Assembly (NCBI RefSeq): GCF_042677145.1
Contig: NZ_JBHTIT010000001.1
Location: forward strand, 1,736,001 to 1,800,000
Direction: 5' to 3'
Source of the DNA: Perlucidibaca wandonensis
Lineage (GTDB): Bacteria; Pseudomonadota; Gammaproteobacteria; Pseudomonadales; Moraxellaceae
DNA length: 64,000 bases
Shown piece after piece: positions 17,334 through 26,366 of the stretch. Each line of letters starts with the position of its first letter. Position 1 is the first letter of the stretch. Below the pieces are notes generated by a model, which saw nothing but the letters and a program-made list of their open reading frames with translations, was not told the origin of the DNA and searched no databases. The translations under genes and the position numbers were made by a program.

Positions 17334-19424
17334 ATGTCCGCTGGTCGTATTCCGCAATCATTTATCGATGAAGTGCTTTTGCGCACCGATGTCGTCGATC
17401 TGATTGACGCACGCGTCAAGCTCAAGCGTGCGGGCAAAAATTACTCGGCCTGCTGCCCTTTCCATCAAGAAAAATCGCCCTCGTTTACGGTCAATCGCGA
17501 GAAGCAGTTTTATTACTGCTTCGGCTGTGGTGCCACCGGTAACGCACTGAGCTTTCTGATAGAGCACGACCGTCTCGACTTCATTGATGGCCTGCGCCAA
17601 CTCGCTGGTGCCGCCGGTTTAACACTACCTGAAACACGCGATGCCGCCGCGGCACACAAGCCAACACAGCAGCCCTTATTCGATGCTCTTGAGCGCGCCG
17701 CCGTATTTTTTGAGCAGCAACTTCGTAGCGCCACGCAGAAGCAGCGCGCCGTTGGCTATCTAAAAAATCGTGGTGTTAGCGGCGCAATCGCCAAGCAGTT
17801 TCGCATTGGATACGCGCCGCCAGGCTGGGATAACATGCTGCAAAGTCTTGGCCAAGACACGGCCATGCGCGATCTCTTGCTAGCCTCGGGTTTGGCTATT
17901 TTCAACCCGCAGCGCCAATCTCACTATGACGCGATGCGCGATCGGGTAATTTTCCCCATCCGTGATTTTCGTGGTCGCGTCATCGCCTTTGGTGGTCGCG
18001 TACTCAACGACGACAAGCCCAAATATTTGAACTCGCCTGAGTCACCGGTGTTCCACAAAGGCCAAGAACTGTATGGGCTTTATGAGGCACGCCAGTCCGG
18101 CAAGCTCACACGCCTACTCGTGGTCGAAGGCTATATGGATGTGGTCGCGCTCGCGCAAGCCGGCATCCATGAGGCCGTGGCAACGCTTGGCACAGCCACT
18201 AGCACCACGCATGTCGAACGCCTATTTCGCGTCGTGCCCGAAGTCGTTTTTTGCTTCGATGGTGACAGCGCTGGCCGCCGCGCTGCTTGGCGCGCCCTAG
18301 AGAATGCCCTGCCCGCTCTGCGCGATGGCGTTGGTGCGAAGTTTCTTTTTCTGCCCGATGGCGAAGACCCCGATAGCCTTGTGCGCAAAGAAGGCGCGGC
18401 GATGTTTCGTGCGCGCATCGATGCCGATTCCGTGCCGCTGGCCGACCAATTATTTAAGCATTTAAGTGAATCGCTAAACCTAGCGTCGATCGAAGGCCGC
18501 ACACAGCTCGCGACCGTGGCGCTGCCATTGCTGATGACTATGCCGGAGTCGCTGTTTCGCACCTTGCTATTGCAGCGCCTAAGCGAGATCACTCAGCTCA
18601 GCGTGGCCGTGCTGGAAAAGCAGCTCGCGCAAATGTTAGAAAAGCATGAGGCACAGACTGTGGCGCGTGAGCAGGCAGCGAAAGCTGCCGCTGAGGCCGT
18701 GGCGCAGACTGCTCAACAGACAGCGAGCACGCAGCAGTCACATCGTCATGCGCAGAGTAATTATGAGCAGAATCATCAGCCCCAACATGACAGCTCGCAT
18801 GATGCCGCCTATGACACACACTGGGCCGCAGACGATGACGAGCGCAGCTCCATTGACGAGGCTTATTACGCCAGCCTAGCAAGCTCATCGAACCAGAGTG
18901 ATGAGCGACCATCGAGCTTTACGCCGAGCAAGCGCCCATTCACCCAACAAGCAGCACGCAAGCTGCGCCCGCAAGCGCCGGCACGACCTGGGCTACGCTC
19001 ATTGTCGGCGCAGGCCATTCGCCTGTTGCTGCGCGAGCCAAGCCATGCGCAACTCTGGCCCGAAGCCATGCTCGGCAGCCTCAACGACCCCGAAACCGAG
19101 CTGCTTTGCACATTAGCCCAGGCTCTACGAGAAGCGCCAGAACGCTCCTTAGCGGCGTTACTAGGAAGCTGGCATGGCCGACCCGAAGGTGAAGCATTAG
19201 CCTCCATCGCAGCTGCTGAAAGCCTTTTACCCGACGCCGACAGCACATTGGAAGCTGAAGCGCTGAGCCATCGCTTACACAGCCGATTACTCGAACAGCG
19301 CATTGCTCATGCCGATAACACACTGCAAAAATCGCCAAATATGGAAAACCTACTGGCTTTAACGCTGGCAAAGCGTGAGTTCGCTGACTGGATGCGTCAA
19401 TTGCCGCAAGCACCGAGTAGCTGA
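17334..19424 (+). CDS. dnaG: DNA primase DnaG
   Basis: Synthesises RNA primers at replication forks. The 696-residue protein has an N-terminal CHC2 zinc ribbon (CCPFHQEKSPSF, then YYCFGCGA), the RNA polymerase basic domain, and TOPRIM motifs (VVEGYMDVVALAQ and FCFDGDSAGRRAAW). A long low-complexity linker rich in Ala, Gln, His and Ser occupies about residues 432-552 before the C-terminal DnaB-binding helical domain (about 555-696). It is about 115 residues longer than the E. coli enzyme, essentially because of that linker. The gap before it (17215-17333) contains an 8-base inverted repeat, ATCGTCAG/CTGACGAT, of unknown role. Confidence 0.97.
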   Translation: MSAGRIPQSFIDEVLLRTDVVDLIDARVKLKRAGKNYSACCPFHQEKSPSFTVNREKQFYYCFGCGATGNALSFLIEHDRLDFIDGLRQLAGAAGLTLPETRDAAAAHKPTQQPLFDALERAAVFFEQQLRSATQKQRAVGYLKNRGVSGAIAKQFRIGYAPPGWDNMLQSLGQDTAMRDLLLASGLAIFNPQRQSHYDAMRDRVIFPIRDFRGRVIAFGGRVLNDDKPKYLNSPESPVFHKGQELYGLYEARQSGKLTRLLVVEGYMDVVALAQAGIHEAVATLGTATSTTHVERLFRVVPEVVFCFDGDSAGRRAAWRALENALPALRDGVGAKFLFLPDGEDPDSLVRKEGAAMFRARIDADSVPLADQLFKHLSESLNLASIEGRTQLATVALPLLMTMPESLFRTLLLQRLSEITQLSVAVLEKQLAQMLEKHEAQTVAREQAAKAAAEAVAQTAQQTASTQQSHRHAQSNYEQNHQPQHDSSHDAAYDTHWAADDDERSSIDEAYYASLASSSNQSDERPSSFTPSKRPFTQQAARKLRPQAPARPGLRSLSAQAIRLLLREPSHAQLWPEAMLGSLNDPETELLCTLAQALREAPERSLAALLGSWHGRPEGEALASIAAAESLLPDADSTLEAEALSHRLHSRLLEQRIAHADNTLQKSPNMENLLALTLAKREFADWMRQLPQAPSS

Positions 19425-19437
19425 GTACGCTTGTGAG

Positions 19438-19467
19438 CTGACAAACACCCCCTTCTCGGCTTATAAT
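19438..19467 (+). promoter_or_regulatory. Internal promoter upstream of rpoD
   Basis: CTGACA (19438-19443), an 18-base spacer and a perfect TATAAT (19462-19467) lie in the dnaG-rpoD gap, 38 bases before the rpoD ATG. This would allow rpoD expression independent of rpsU-dnaG. Confidence 0.6.
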
Positions 19468-19504
19468 CCCGCTCTTATTTTGCAGCCGTTGCGCGAGGGG
19501 CCAC

Positions 19505-21496
19505 ATGAGCACCAAAAAGCCGAACACGCCAGATCCATCTCAGCAAGACGCAGATGGACCAGACGATATGCCGTTGGATAAGGCAAAGCGTAACTCCCTG
19601 CTCGCCGAGCTCATCAAGCGCGGCAAAGATCAAGGCTATCTGACCTATGGCGAGGTGAACGATCACCTTCCTGAATCGGTCACTGAAAGCGAGCAAATCG
19701 AAGACATCATTCAGATGCTCAATGACTTGGGCATCCCGGTGCACGAGCGCGCGCCTGCCGCTGACGACCTCATGCGTGAGGAAACGCCAGAAGCCAGCGA
19801 CGATGACCTCGCCGCCGAAGAAGCCGCTGCCGTTTTGGCCTCGGTGGAGAACGAGCCCGGCCGCACCACCGACCCCGTGCGTATGTATATGCGCGAAATG
19901 GGCACGGTCGAGCTGCTCACCCGCGAAGGCGAAATTGCTATCGCCAAACGCATCGAAGAAGGCATCCGCGACGTTCTGCACGCCATGGCTTATTGGCCAC
20001 GTGCGGTGGAATTACTAGTCGATGAGTTTGATGCAATCGATGCTGGCGAGCGCCGCATTAATGACGTTATCTCTGGCTTTTTAGACCCTGATGATGATGG
20101 CGCTAGCGCACCTAAAGAAGTTGATCACAACGCGGCCCTAGCCGCTTTGGCCGCCAAGAAAGCCAAAGAGGCGAAAGACGCTAAGGATGCAAAAGGCTCA
20201 AAAGACGCCAAAGCAGACGATAGCGAAGAGGAAGAAGAAAGCACTACTGATGACGATACTGCCGATGAAAATGATGGCGGCATCGACATGGAAAAGCTGG
20301 CAGCGCGCGTGGATGCACTACGCAAGCAGCTAAAGAAAACGGACAGCTCCGAAGAGCGCCAAGGTCGCGAATCGAAAGTGTGGCAGACCAACGTCGAAGA
20401 ACTGGCTAACCAGTTCATGATGTTCAAATTAACGCCACGCGTGTATGACGGCATCGCTGAGCATATTCGCTCCAACATCAGCATCATTCGTGCGCAAGAA
20501 CGCGTGATCATGATTTCCTGCGTACGTCGCGCTCGCATGGATCGCAGCCATTTCCTCGCCGACTTCCCCGGCAATGAAATTGACCTGACGTGGCTAGATG
20601 GTGTTGTCAGCAAACGCAAATCGATTGCTAAAGCTCTTGAAACACAACGCGAATATATTATTCGTGCGCAAGAACGCCTGCTTGAAGTTAGTGACAATCA
20701 TGGCGGCTTAAGCATCGCCGAAATAAAAGCGATCAGCCGCCGCATGAGCGTTGGCGAAGCGAAAGCACGTCGCGCCAAAAAGGAAATGGTCGAGGCCAAC
20801 CTGCGTTTGGTTATTTCGATTGCGAAGAAATACACCAACCGTGGCCTGCAGTTCTTGGACTTGATCCAAGAAGGCAATATCGGCTTGATGAAAGCCGTCG
20901 ACAAGTTTGAATACCGTCGTGGCTTTAAGTTTTCGACCTATGCGACATGGTGGATTCGTCAGGCCATCACCCGTTCGATTGCTGACCAAGCGCGCACCAT
21001 TCGTATCCCCGTGCACATGATTGAGACCATCAACAAGCTCAACCGCGTGTCGCGTCAGATGCTGCAAGAAATGGGTCGCGAACCAACGCCTGAAGAACTC
21101 GGCGAACGCTTAGAAATGCCTGAAGACAAAGTGCGCAAAGTCCTGAAGATCGCGAAAGAGCCGATCTCCATGGAGACGCCGATTGGTGATGATGAAGACA
21201 GCCATTTAGGTGACTTCATTGAGGACACTTTGGTGACCTCGCCTATCGATGCTGCGACCTCGGAAGGCCTTCGTGAAGCAACGCGTGAAGTTTTAGAAAA
21301 CCTCACGCCACGCGAAGCGAAAGTGCTGCGTATGCGCTTCGGTATCGATATGAATACCGACCATACCTTGGAAGAAGTGGGCAAACAGTTTGATGTCACG
21401 CGTGAGCGTATTCGTCAGATTGAAGCGAAAGCGCTGCGTAAGCTGCGCCATCCAACTCGCTCCGAACACCTGCGTTCATTCCTCGACACTGAGTAA
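19505..21496 (+). CDS. rpoD: RNA polymerase primary sigma factor RpoD (sigma-70)
   Basis: Housekeeping sigma factor, 663 residues. Region 1.1 is at about 25-90, region 1.2 near 120-150 (DPVRMYMREMG), the non-conserved region at about 150-400, region 2 (NLRLVISIAKKYTNRG, DLIQEGNIGLM, FSTYATWWIRQAI), region 3 and region 4 (REAKVLRMRFGI, VTRERIRQIEAKAL). The non-conserved region contains an unusual low-complexity insert at about 208-260: repeats of Lys-Ala/Asp-Ala-Lys followed by an acidic Glu/Asp/Ser/Thr run. Strong hairpin terminators follow. Confidence 0.98.
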   Translation: MSTKKPNTPDPSQQDADGPDDMPLDKAKRNSLLAELIKRGKDQGYLTYGEVNDHLPESVTESEQIEDIIQMLNDLGIPVHERAPAADDLMREETPEASDDDLAAEEAAAVLASVENEPGRTTDPVRMYMREMGTVELLTREGEIAIAKRIEEGIRDVLHAMAYWPRAVELLVDEFDAIDAGERRINDVISGFLDPDDDGASAPKEVDHNAALAALAAKKAKEAKDAKDAKGSKDAKADDSEEEEESTTDDDTADENDGGIDMEKLAARVDALRKQLKKTDSSEERQGRESKVWQTNVEELANQFMMFKLTPRVYDGIAEHIRSNISIIRAQERVIMISCVRRARMDRSHFLADFPGNEIDLTWLDGVVSKRKSIAKALETQREYIIRAQERLLEVSDNHGGLSIAEIKAISRRMSVGEAKARRAKKEMVEANLRLVISIAKKYTNRGLQFLDLIQEGNIGLMKAVDKFEYRRGFKFSTYATWWIRQAITRSIADQARTIRIPVHMIETINKLNRVSRQMLQEMGREPTPEELGERLEMPEDKVRKVLKIAKEPISMETPIGDDEDSHLGDFIEDTLVTSPIDAATSEGLREATREVLENLTPREAKVLRMRFGIDMNTDHTLEEVGKQFDVTRERIRQIEAKALRKLRHPTRSEHLRSFLDTE

Positions 21497-21506
21497 TCTG
21501 GCAAAC

Positions 21507-21540
21507 GCGGCGCTCTGTGAGTTTGCAGAGCGCCGCCTTT
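21507..21540 (+). terminator. Rho-independent terminator after rpoD
   Basis: An 11-base GC-rich stem (GCGGCGCTCTG at 21507-21517 with CAGAGCGCCGC at 21526-21536) is followed by a short T tract, ten bases after the rpoD stop. Confidence 0.75.
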
Positions 21541-21560
21541 AACAGCTCAATGTTCTTGGA

Positions 21561-21597
21561 CATAAAAAAACCGGCCTTTAAAGCCGGTTTTTTTATG
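21561..21597. terminator. Bidirectional terminator between rpoD and the convergent SDR gene
   Basis: Symmetric hairpin with arms CATAAAAAAACCGGC and GCCGGTTTTTTTATG around a 7-base loop. A tract on one side and T tract on the other make it a terminator in both directions, ending rpoD readthrough and the SDR transcript. Confidence 0.85.
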
Positions 21598-21608
21598 TCT
21601 CGCGCATT

Positions 21609-22436
21609 TTACTTCATGCGGCTCGAACCCATCGCAATCAGCTTTTGATAGCCCGATGGGAAGATGCGCACGACCAAATCTAAAACCTTGGCATCGGCAC
21701 CAATAAGTAAGCGGCGCTGATTTTTTTCCACGGCACGAAGCATTTGTGCAGCGGCTTCATCGGCAGTGGTACGGAATAGTTTTTCAAACTTGGCGGTGCT
21801 GCTCGCATCCATACCAATCTTGCTGATTGACTGATCCATACGCGCCGCTTTGGCGATATTGGTTTTAATGCCACCGGGATGAACGCTGGTCGCGCTCACA
21901 CCAACTTTTTGCAAATCCAATTCTTCGCGCAAAGCTTCAGTGAAGCCACGCACAGCAAATTTCGAGGCGTTATAGGCGCTCTGCGAAGGCACAGCAATCA
22001 AGCCAAACAAGCTGCTGGTGTTAATGATATGGCCATCACCAGCATCCTTTAGGTAAGGCAAGAATGCCTTGGTGCCATGCACCACTCCCCAAAAGTTGAT
22101 GTTCATGATCCATTCAAAATCATCGTAACCACCACCGTCAACTACTGAGCCGAGAGCAACGCCAGCGTTGTTGAAGATCAAATTTACTTTGCCATGGTCG
22201 CCGGCAACTTTATCGGCCCAAGCAAAAACGGCGTCTTTATCGGCAACATCGAGCTTCTGCGAGGTGACTTTAACGCCAGTGCCATCGAGCAGTTTGACTG
22301 TTTCAGCCAAGCCTTTTTCATTGATGTCGCTAAGTGCTACGTGACAGCCGCGTGCGGCCAACAACACAGCAAGCGAACGACCCATGCCAGAACCAGCACC
22401 GGTGATGGCAGCCACTTTATTCTTGAAATCTTTCAT
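21609..22436 (-). CDS. Short-chain dehydrogenase/reductase
   Basis: Classical NAD(P)-dependent SDR of 275 residues: cofactor motif TGAGSGMGRSLA (residues 14-25), NNAGVALGS, active-site Ser in NTSSLFG and the YNASK catalytic pair, followed by a C-terminal extension that may contact lipid or membrane. The substrate is unknown. It lies 118 bases downstream of the fadH-like gene on the same strand and could belong to the same lipid or ketone metabolism. It ends just before a bidirectional terminator. Confidence 0.8.
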   Translation of the reverse strand: MKDFKNKVAAITGAGSGMGRSLAVLLAARGCHVALSDINEKGLAETVKLLDGTGVKVTSQKLDVADKDAVFAWADKVAGDHGKVNLIFNNAGVALGSVVDGGGYDDFEWIMNINFWGVVHGTKAFLPYLKDAGDGHIINTSSLFGLIAVPSQSAYNASKFAVRGFTEALREELDLQKVGVSATSVHPGGIKTNIAKAARMDQSISKIGMDASSTAKFEKLFRTTADEAAAQMLRAVEKNQRRLLIGADAKVLDLVVRIFPSGYQKLIAMGSSRMK

Positions 22437-22554
22437 AAGGAAACCCTAATACGGTGACAGTGAACGATGGCACGATATAAGTGACAACGCGCCATGTCAA
22501 TGAATTTTAAAACCCGCCGCACTTACCCTAAGCGCGACGAGCCTTAAACCAACC

Positions 22555-24573
22555 TTATAGTGCCGCAGCTAATTCAGCACCTTCACGAATGGCACGACGC
22601 GCATCAAGCTCACCAGCCAGCTTGGCACCACCAATTACGTGGTAACGGCTGTCGGTAATTTTGCCTTCAGCATCGCGCGGCAGCATATCTGTCACTGACT
22701 CTTGGCCCGCGCACAAAATTACATGATCGACATCGAGGATACGCTCCTCACCATCCACACGAATATGCAAACCAAGGTCATCGACCTTTACATATTCAAC
22801 TTCGGCGAGCATTTTCACACCAAATTGACCAAGTAATAATTTGTGCGCCCAGCCCGTGGTTTTACCTGGGCCTGCACCCATTTTTTTCACGCCAGGCTTA
22901 CGTTGCAACATGGTGATTTCACGCGAAGCAAAACGACGCTCAGGTGCCGTTAGGCCATTCTCGGTGACATCAAAATCGATGCCCCAATACTTCGCCCAAT
23001 GTTCGACCGACTGATTGTGCTCTTCGAGAAGGTAGGCGCAGGTGTCGACACCAATACCACCGGAGCCAATCACTGCCACGCGTTGGCCAACATTAACTTC
23101 GCCGCGCAGAACTTGGGCGTAGTCCAACACTTTCGGATGGTCAATGCCAGGAAAGCGTGGAATGCGTGGTTTGACGCCGGTAGCAATGACGATGTCATCA
23201 AAGCTTGCTAAATCCTCATGGCTAACGCTGGTGTTGAGCTTCACTTTCACGCCGCTACGTTCTACTTCATAGCGATAGAAACGAATGGTTTCTTGGAACT
23301 CTTCTTTGCCAGGCACGGCGGCGGCCATATTAAATTGGCCACCAATATCTGCTGCTGATTCAAACAGTGTGACGTCATGACCACGATCGGCAGCTACTGT
23401 GGCGGCGGTTAGGCCAGCCATGCCACCGCCAACGACGGCGACTTTTTTCGGCCTCGTCGACTTCACATAGACCAATTCAGTTTCGTAACCCGCACGTGGG
23501 TTTACCAAGCAAGTAGCACGCTTGTTTGAGAAGGTCAGATCCAAGCAACCCTGGTTGCAGGCGATACATGTATTGATAGCTTCTGGCTTGCCTGCCGCTG
23601 CTTTATTAACGAAGTCTGGGTCGGCCAAAAGTGGACGTGCCATCGAAATCAAATCGGCATCGCCGCTTTCAACGATGTCTTCGCAAACCTCAGGCGTATT
23701 GATGCGGTTCGATGCCATCACCGGCACCTTCAGCTCTTTTTTGATGCGCGCAGTAACGCTACGGAAAGCCGCACGTGGCACTTGCGTGGCGATGGTCGGG
23801 ACACGCGCTTCATGCCAGCCAATACCGGTATTGAGAATAGTTATGCCTGCGGCCTCAAGGGCTTTGCAGATGGTCACGATCTCATCCCAGGTATTACCAC
23901 CGGGCACTAAATCGATCAGCGACATGCGATAGCAAATAATGAAGTTCGGGCCAACTTTTGCACGCACGGCCTTAACAATTTCTACCGGTAAGCGCATGCG
24001 ATTTTCTACCGAGCCACCCCATTGATCGGTACGCTGGTTCACTCGTGAACAGATGAACTGGTTCAGCAAATAACCTTCTGAACCCATGATCTCCACGCCG
24101 TCGTAACCGGCCATTTGTGCCAAACGAGCAGAGTGAGCGTAGTCTTTGATGGTCGACAGAATAACCTTTTCGGTCATTGCCTTTGGTTTAAACGGGTTGA
24201 TGGCCGACTTCACCGCCGACGACGACACCTGAAATGGGTGATAGCCATAACGACCGGCGTGCAGCATTTGCATAAGAATTTTGCCACCGTGCTCATGTAC
24301 CGCTGACGTCACTCGGCGATGATTCATAATATCGCCGTAACTATTCATGGTGCCGGCTGCAGGCAGCAACCAACCTTGGCGATTCATTGCGATACCACCG
24401 GTAATCATCAATGCCGTACCGCCCTTGGCGCGCTCAGCAAAATAGGCCGCAAGCTTGCCGTAATTCCAGAAGCGATCTTCTAAGCCAGTGTGCATGGAGC
24501 CCATGACGATGCGGTTGCGAAGCGTGGTGAAGCCTAGATCGAGCGGGGCCAGCATGTGATTAAAAGCAGTCAT
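22555..24573 (-). CDS. fadH: NADPH-dependent 2,4-dienoyl-CoA reductase, FadH-type
   Basis: Iron-sulfur flavoenzyme reducing 2,4-dienoyl-CoA during beta-oxidation of unsaturated fatty acids. The 672-residue protein has the FadH layout: an old-yellow-enzyme FMN TIM barrel (about 1-340), a 4Fe-4S site CIACNQGCLDLTF with a fourth Cys in RATCLVNPRAG (about 337-360), then FAD-binding (VVGGGMAGLTAATVA) and NADPH-binding (AVIGSGGIGVDTCAYL) Rossmann domains. The related trimethylamine dehydrogenase and enoate-reductase branches share this architecture, so the substrate is inferred. It diverges from a TetR gene across 73 bases containing a palindrome. Confidence 0.8.
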   Translation of the reverse strand: MTAFNHMLAPLDLGFTTLRNRIVMGSMHTGLEDRFWNYGKLAAYFAERAKGGTALMITGGIAMNRQGWLLPAAGTMNSYGDIMNHRRVTSAVHEHGGKILMQMLHAGRYGYHPFQVSSSAVKSAINPFKPKAMTEKVILSTIKDYAHSARLAQMAGYDGVEIMGSEGYLLNQFICSRVNQRTDQWGGSVENRMRLPVEIVKAVRAKVGPNFIICYRMSLIDLVPGGNTWDEIVTICKALEAAGITILNTGIGWHEARVPTIATQVPRAAFRSVTARIKKELKVPVMASNRINTPEVCEDIVESGDADLISMARPLLADPDFVNKAAAGKPEAINTCIACNQGCLDLTFSNKRATCLVNPRAGYETELVYVKSTRPKKVAVVGGGMAGLTAATVAADRGHDVTLFESAADIGGQFNMAAAVPGKEEFQETIRFYRYEVERSGVKVKLNTSVSHEDLASFDDIVIATGVKPRIPRFPGIDHPKVLDYAQVLRGEVNVGQRVAVIGSGGIGVDTCAYLLEEHNQSVEHWAKYWGIDFDVTENGLTAPERRFASREITMLQRKPGVKKMGAGPGKTTGWAHKLLLGQFGVKMLAEVEYVKVDDLGLHIRVDGEERILDVDHVILCAGQESVTDMLPRDAEGKITDSRYHVIGGAKLAGELDARRAIREGAELAAAL

Positions 24574-24600
24574 TGTAATTAAGTCCTCGTCAAAACGACG

Positions 24601-24612
24601 TTAGCGCGCTAA
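24601..24612. promoter_or_regulatory. Candidate TetR operator in the fadH/tetR divergent region
   Basis: TTAGCGCGCTAA is a perfect 12-base palindrome centred between the divergent fadH-like and tetR genes. It is the natural candidate site for the adjacent regulator; this is inference from position and symmetry. Confidence 0.4.
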
Positions 24613-24646
24613 AGTTAACACCGTTAAGATACGAGGATTTACGGCA

Positions 24647-25252
24647 ATGTCAAGAGCGCCAAGCAAGCCTAGCTATCATCATGGTGACCTGCGTCATAGC
24701 ATAATTACAGCGGGTCTTGCTCGCATTCGAGCCGAGGGCGTGCAGGCTTTGAGCTTACGACAATTGGCTGATGAGCTTGGCGTTTCGACACCAGCGCTTT
24801 ATCACCACTTCCGCAGCAAGCACGCCTTACTCACAAGCCTAGGTGAGGCTGCGATGGCGGAGTTTGTGGTGGTCATGCAGGCGGCCATCACGAGCGATGC
24901 TAGCGCGGAAAGTTTTGCTCTGGGTTACGTCGGCTTTGCTCGTCGCGAGGCCGCGCTGTATGACTTAATTTTCGGCAGCCTGCTCTGGCGTGACCCCAAT
25001 GCAGAGTCATTTCGAACTGCTGCTAGGGCACATGTGCGTATCATTACGCAGCATGTTCAGAGCATGCAAGATCGCGGTGAACTACCCGCCAGCGTCAGCG
25101 CCCTACGTGTCGTGCAGGTTGCTTGGGCCACGCTTCATGGCCTCTGCCGTATGTATAACGATGGCCTGGCATTTACCGCAGAGACTATCGAGGACATCGC
25201 AAAAACGGCGATGGCATTGATTCATCAAGCCTTAGACAAAAGCTCGGCGTAG
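24647..25252 (+). CDS. TetR/AcrR-family transcriptional regulator
   Basis: A 201-residue repressor with an N-terminal TetR helix-turn-helix (about residues 12-60; LSLRQLADELGVS, TPALYHHFRSK) and a WHG-type C-terminal ligand domain (ESFALGYVGFARREAALYDL). It is transcribed divergently from the fadH-like gene and probably controls it and itself, with an acyl-CoA or related hydrophobic ligand as a guess. Confidence 0.85.
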   Translation: MSRAPSKPSYHHGDLRHSIITAGLARIRAEGVQALSLRQLADELGVSTPALYHHFRSKHALLTSLGEAAMAEFVVVMQAAITSDASAESFALGYVGFARREAALYDLIFGSLLWRDPNAESFRTAARAHVRIITQHVQSMQDRGELPASVSALRVVQVAWATLHGLCRMYNDGLAFTAETIEDIAKTAMALIHQALDKSSA

Positions 25253-25326
25253 ACCTTGTGTGTAATACAAAAATAATAGCAATACAGGCAGGGTAAGCGT
25301 CTTGATTTAGCGATGAGACTGCCGAC

Positions 25327-26331
25327 ATGCACAACGTTCTCCGCCTCGCCATCATCGGTGCCGGCGCCAGCGGCTTAATAGCCGCCAGCGAAGCTCAGCA
25401 TCAAGGCCTGCTCTGCACAGTCTTCGATAAAGCCCGCCGCGCCGGTGGCCGACTGGCTTCGCACCGCAGTGACTGGGGCAGCTTTAATCATGGTGCACCG
25501 TTTTTATCCATGCCAACACAGGCTCCCACTCCCAGCGATCCGCGCCTGCAACACGCCCTGAGCCATGGACTGAGCACACTTCATGTCAGCGCCATCCATG
25601 GTGAAAAACAGCCTGCGTTTGTGCCTAGCGACAGCATCAATAGCCTCGCACAGCTGTGGACAGAAGGCCTTACCTGCCACTTTGAACACACACTGTGCGA
25701 GCTCAAGCACGACGGCAATAATTGGTGGCTGAAATTTAGCGAGCAGCTGGGTTGGCTTGGGCCATTTGATCGAGTACTGATGACCTGCCCACCAGTACAA
25801 GCATTGGCATTACTATCGAAGCTACCCAGCCAGTATCGCCTGTGTCAGCAGCTACAAACGATGCACCATGCGCCCTGCTGGAGTGTGCGCTGGGCGCCAA
25901 AAGCCTCGCCAGCACTTGCAGCCGGCGTTTTCATTCGCGATGACTTGCAGGCCAGTGGCATTGCTCTGTGCATCCGTGAAGACCTGCGCCCTCAAGGTGG
26001 CGGCGCACCCCGTTTTACGTTGCATGCTACGGCAGCATGGAGCGCGGCGCATCTAGAAGAGAGTAGCGAAAGCGTAGCTCTAGCACTGATGCACGCTGCC
26101 GCTGAAGCACTCAAATTGCCCGCCAACACAGAATCTTTAGAGGCTCATCGCTGGCGTTATGGCTATGTCAGTGCTGCTGCCGGTAAGGCATATTTGCGTG
26201 GCGAGCATGGCCTGTTTTATGCCGGCGATGCCTGCTTGGGCGCAACTGCTATCGATGCCATGCACAGCGGCTTGGCGGCAGCCGACGCCATCTGCGCCGA
26301 ACTGCCGTTGACTGCCGTTGACTGCCGTTGA
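25327..26331 (+). CDS. Renalase-like NAD(P)/FAD-dependent oxidoreductase
   Basis: Flavoprotein of 334 residues. The N-terminus has a dinucleotide-binding motif (LAIIGAGASGLIAA) and the FAD-clamping KARRAGGRLASHR; the C-terminus has GLFYAGDACLG, the second FAD contact typical of amine-oxidase-fold proteins. This matches the bacterial renalase-like group (COG3380), whose substrates are unsettled. Its last codons lie inside a 10-base tandem repeat, so the C-terminal ELPLTAVDCR is repeat-encoded. The cryptochrome gene follows after 35 bases, an association seen in light or singlet-oxygen response clusters of other proteobacteria. Confidence 0.75.
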   Translation: MHNVLRLAIIGAGASGLIAASEAQHQGLLCTVFDKARRAGGRLASHRSDWGSFNHGAPFLSMPTQAPTPSDPRLQHALSHGLSTLHVSAIHGEKQPAFVPSDSINSLAQLWTEGLTCHFEHTLCELKHDGNNWWLKFSEQLGWLGPFDRVLMTCPPVQALALLSKLPSQYRLCQQLQTMHHAPCWSVRWAPKASPALAAGVFIRDDLQASGIALCIREDLRPQGGGAPRFTLHATAAWSAAHLEESSESVALALMHAAAEALKLPANTESLEAHRWRYGYVSAAAGKAYLRGEHGLFYAGDACLGATAIDAMHSGLAAADAICAELPLTAVDCR

Positions 26332-26356
26332 CAGCCGTTGACAGCCGTTGACAGCC
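26301..26356 (+). repeat. 10-base tandem repeat spanning the end of the flavoprotein gene
   Basis: About 5.6 copies of ACTGCCGTTG (first three) or ACAGCCGTTG (next two, plus a partial copy). Because the period is not a multiple of three, each copy shifts the frame, and the flavoprotein stop codon falls in the third to fourth copy. Gain or loss of a unit would alter the C-terminus and the distance to the next gene. Confidence 0.9.
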
Positions 26357-26366
26357 TAAGGCCATC

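Noticed and set aside
19475..19981. Leftward 168-codon frame over rpoD
   Set aside because: Antisense shadow of the conserved sigma-70 gene; residue pattern is not protein-like.
23522..23932. Plus-strand 136-codon frame inside the fadH-like gene
   Set aside because: Lies opposite the conserved 4Fe-4S and TIM-barrel coding sequence; no independent signals.
26301..26356. CRISPR-like repeat
   Set aside because: Contiguous 10-base units without spacers; no cas genes or spaced repeats occur anywhere in the window.
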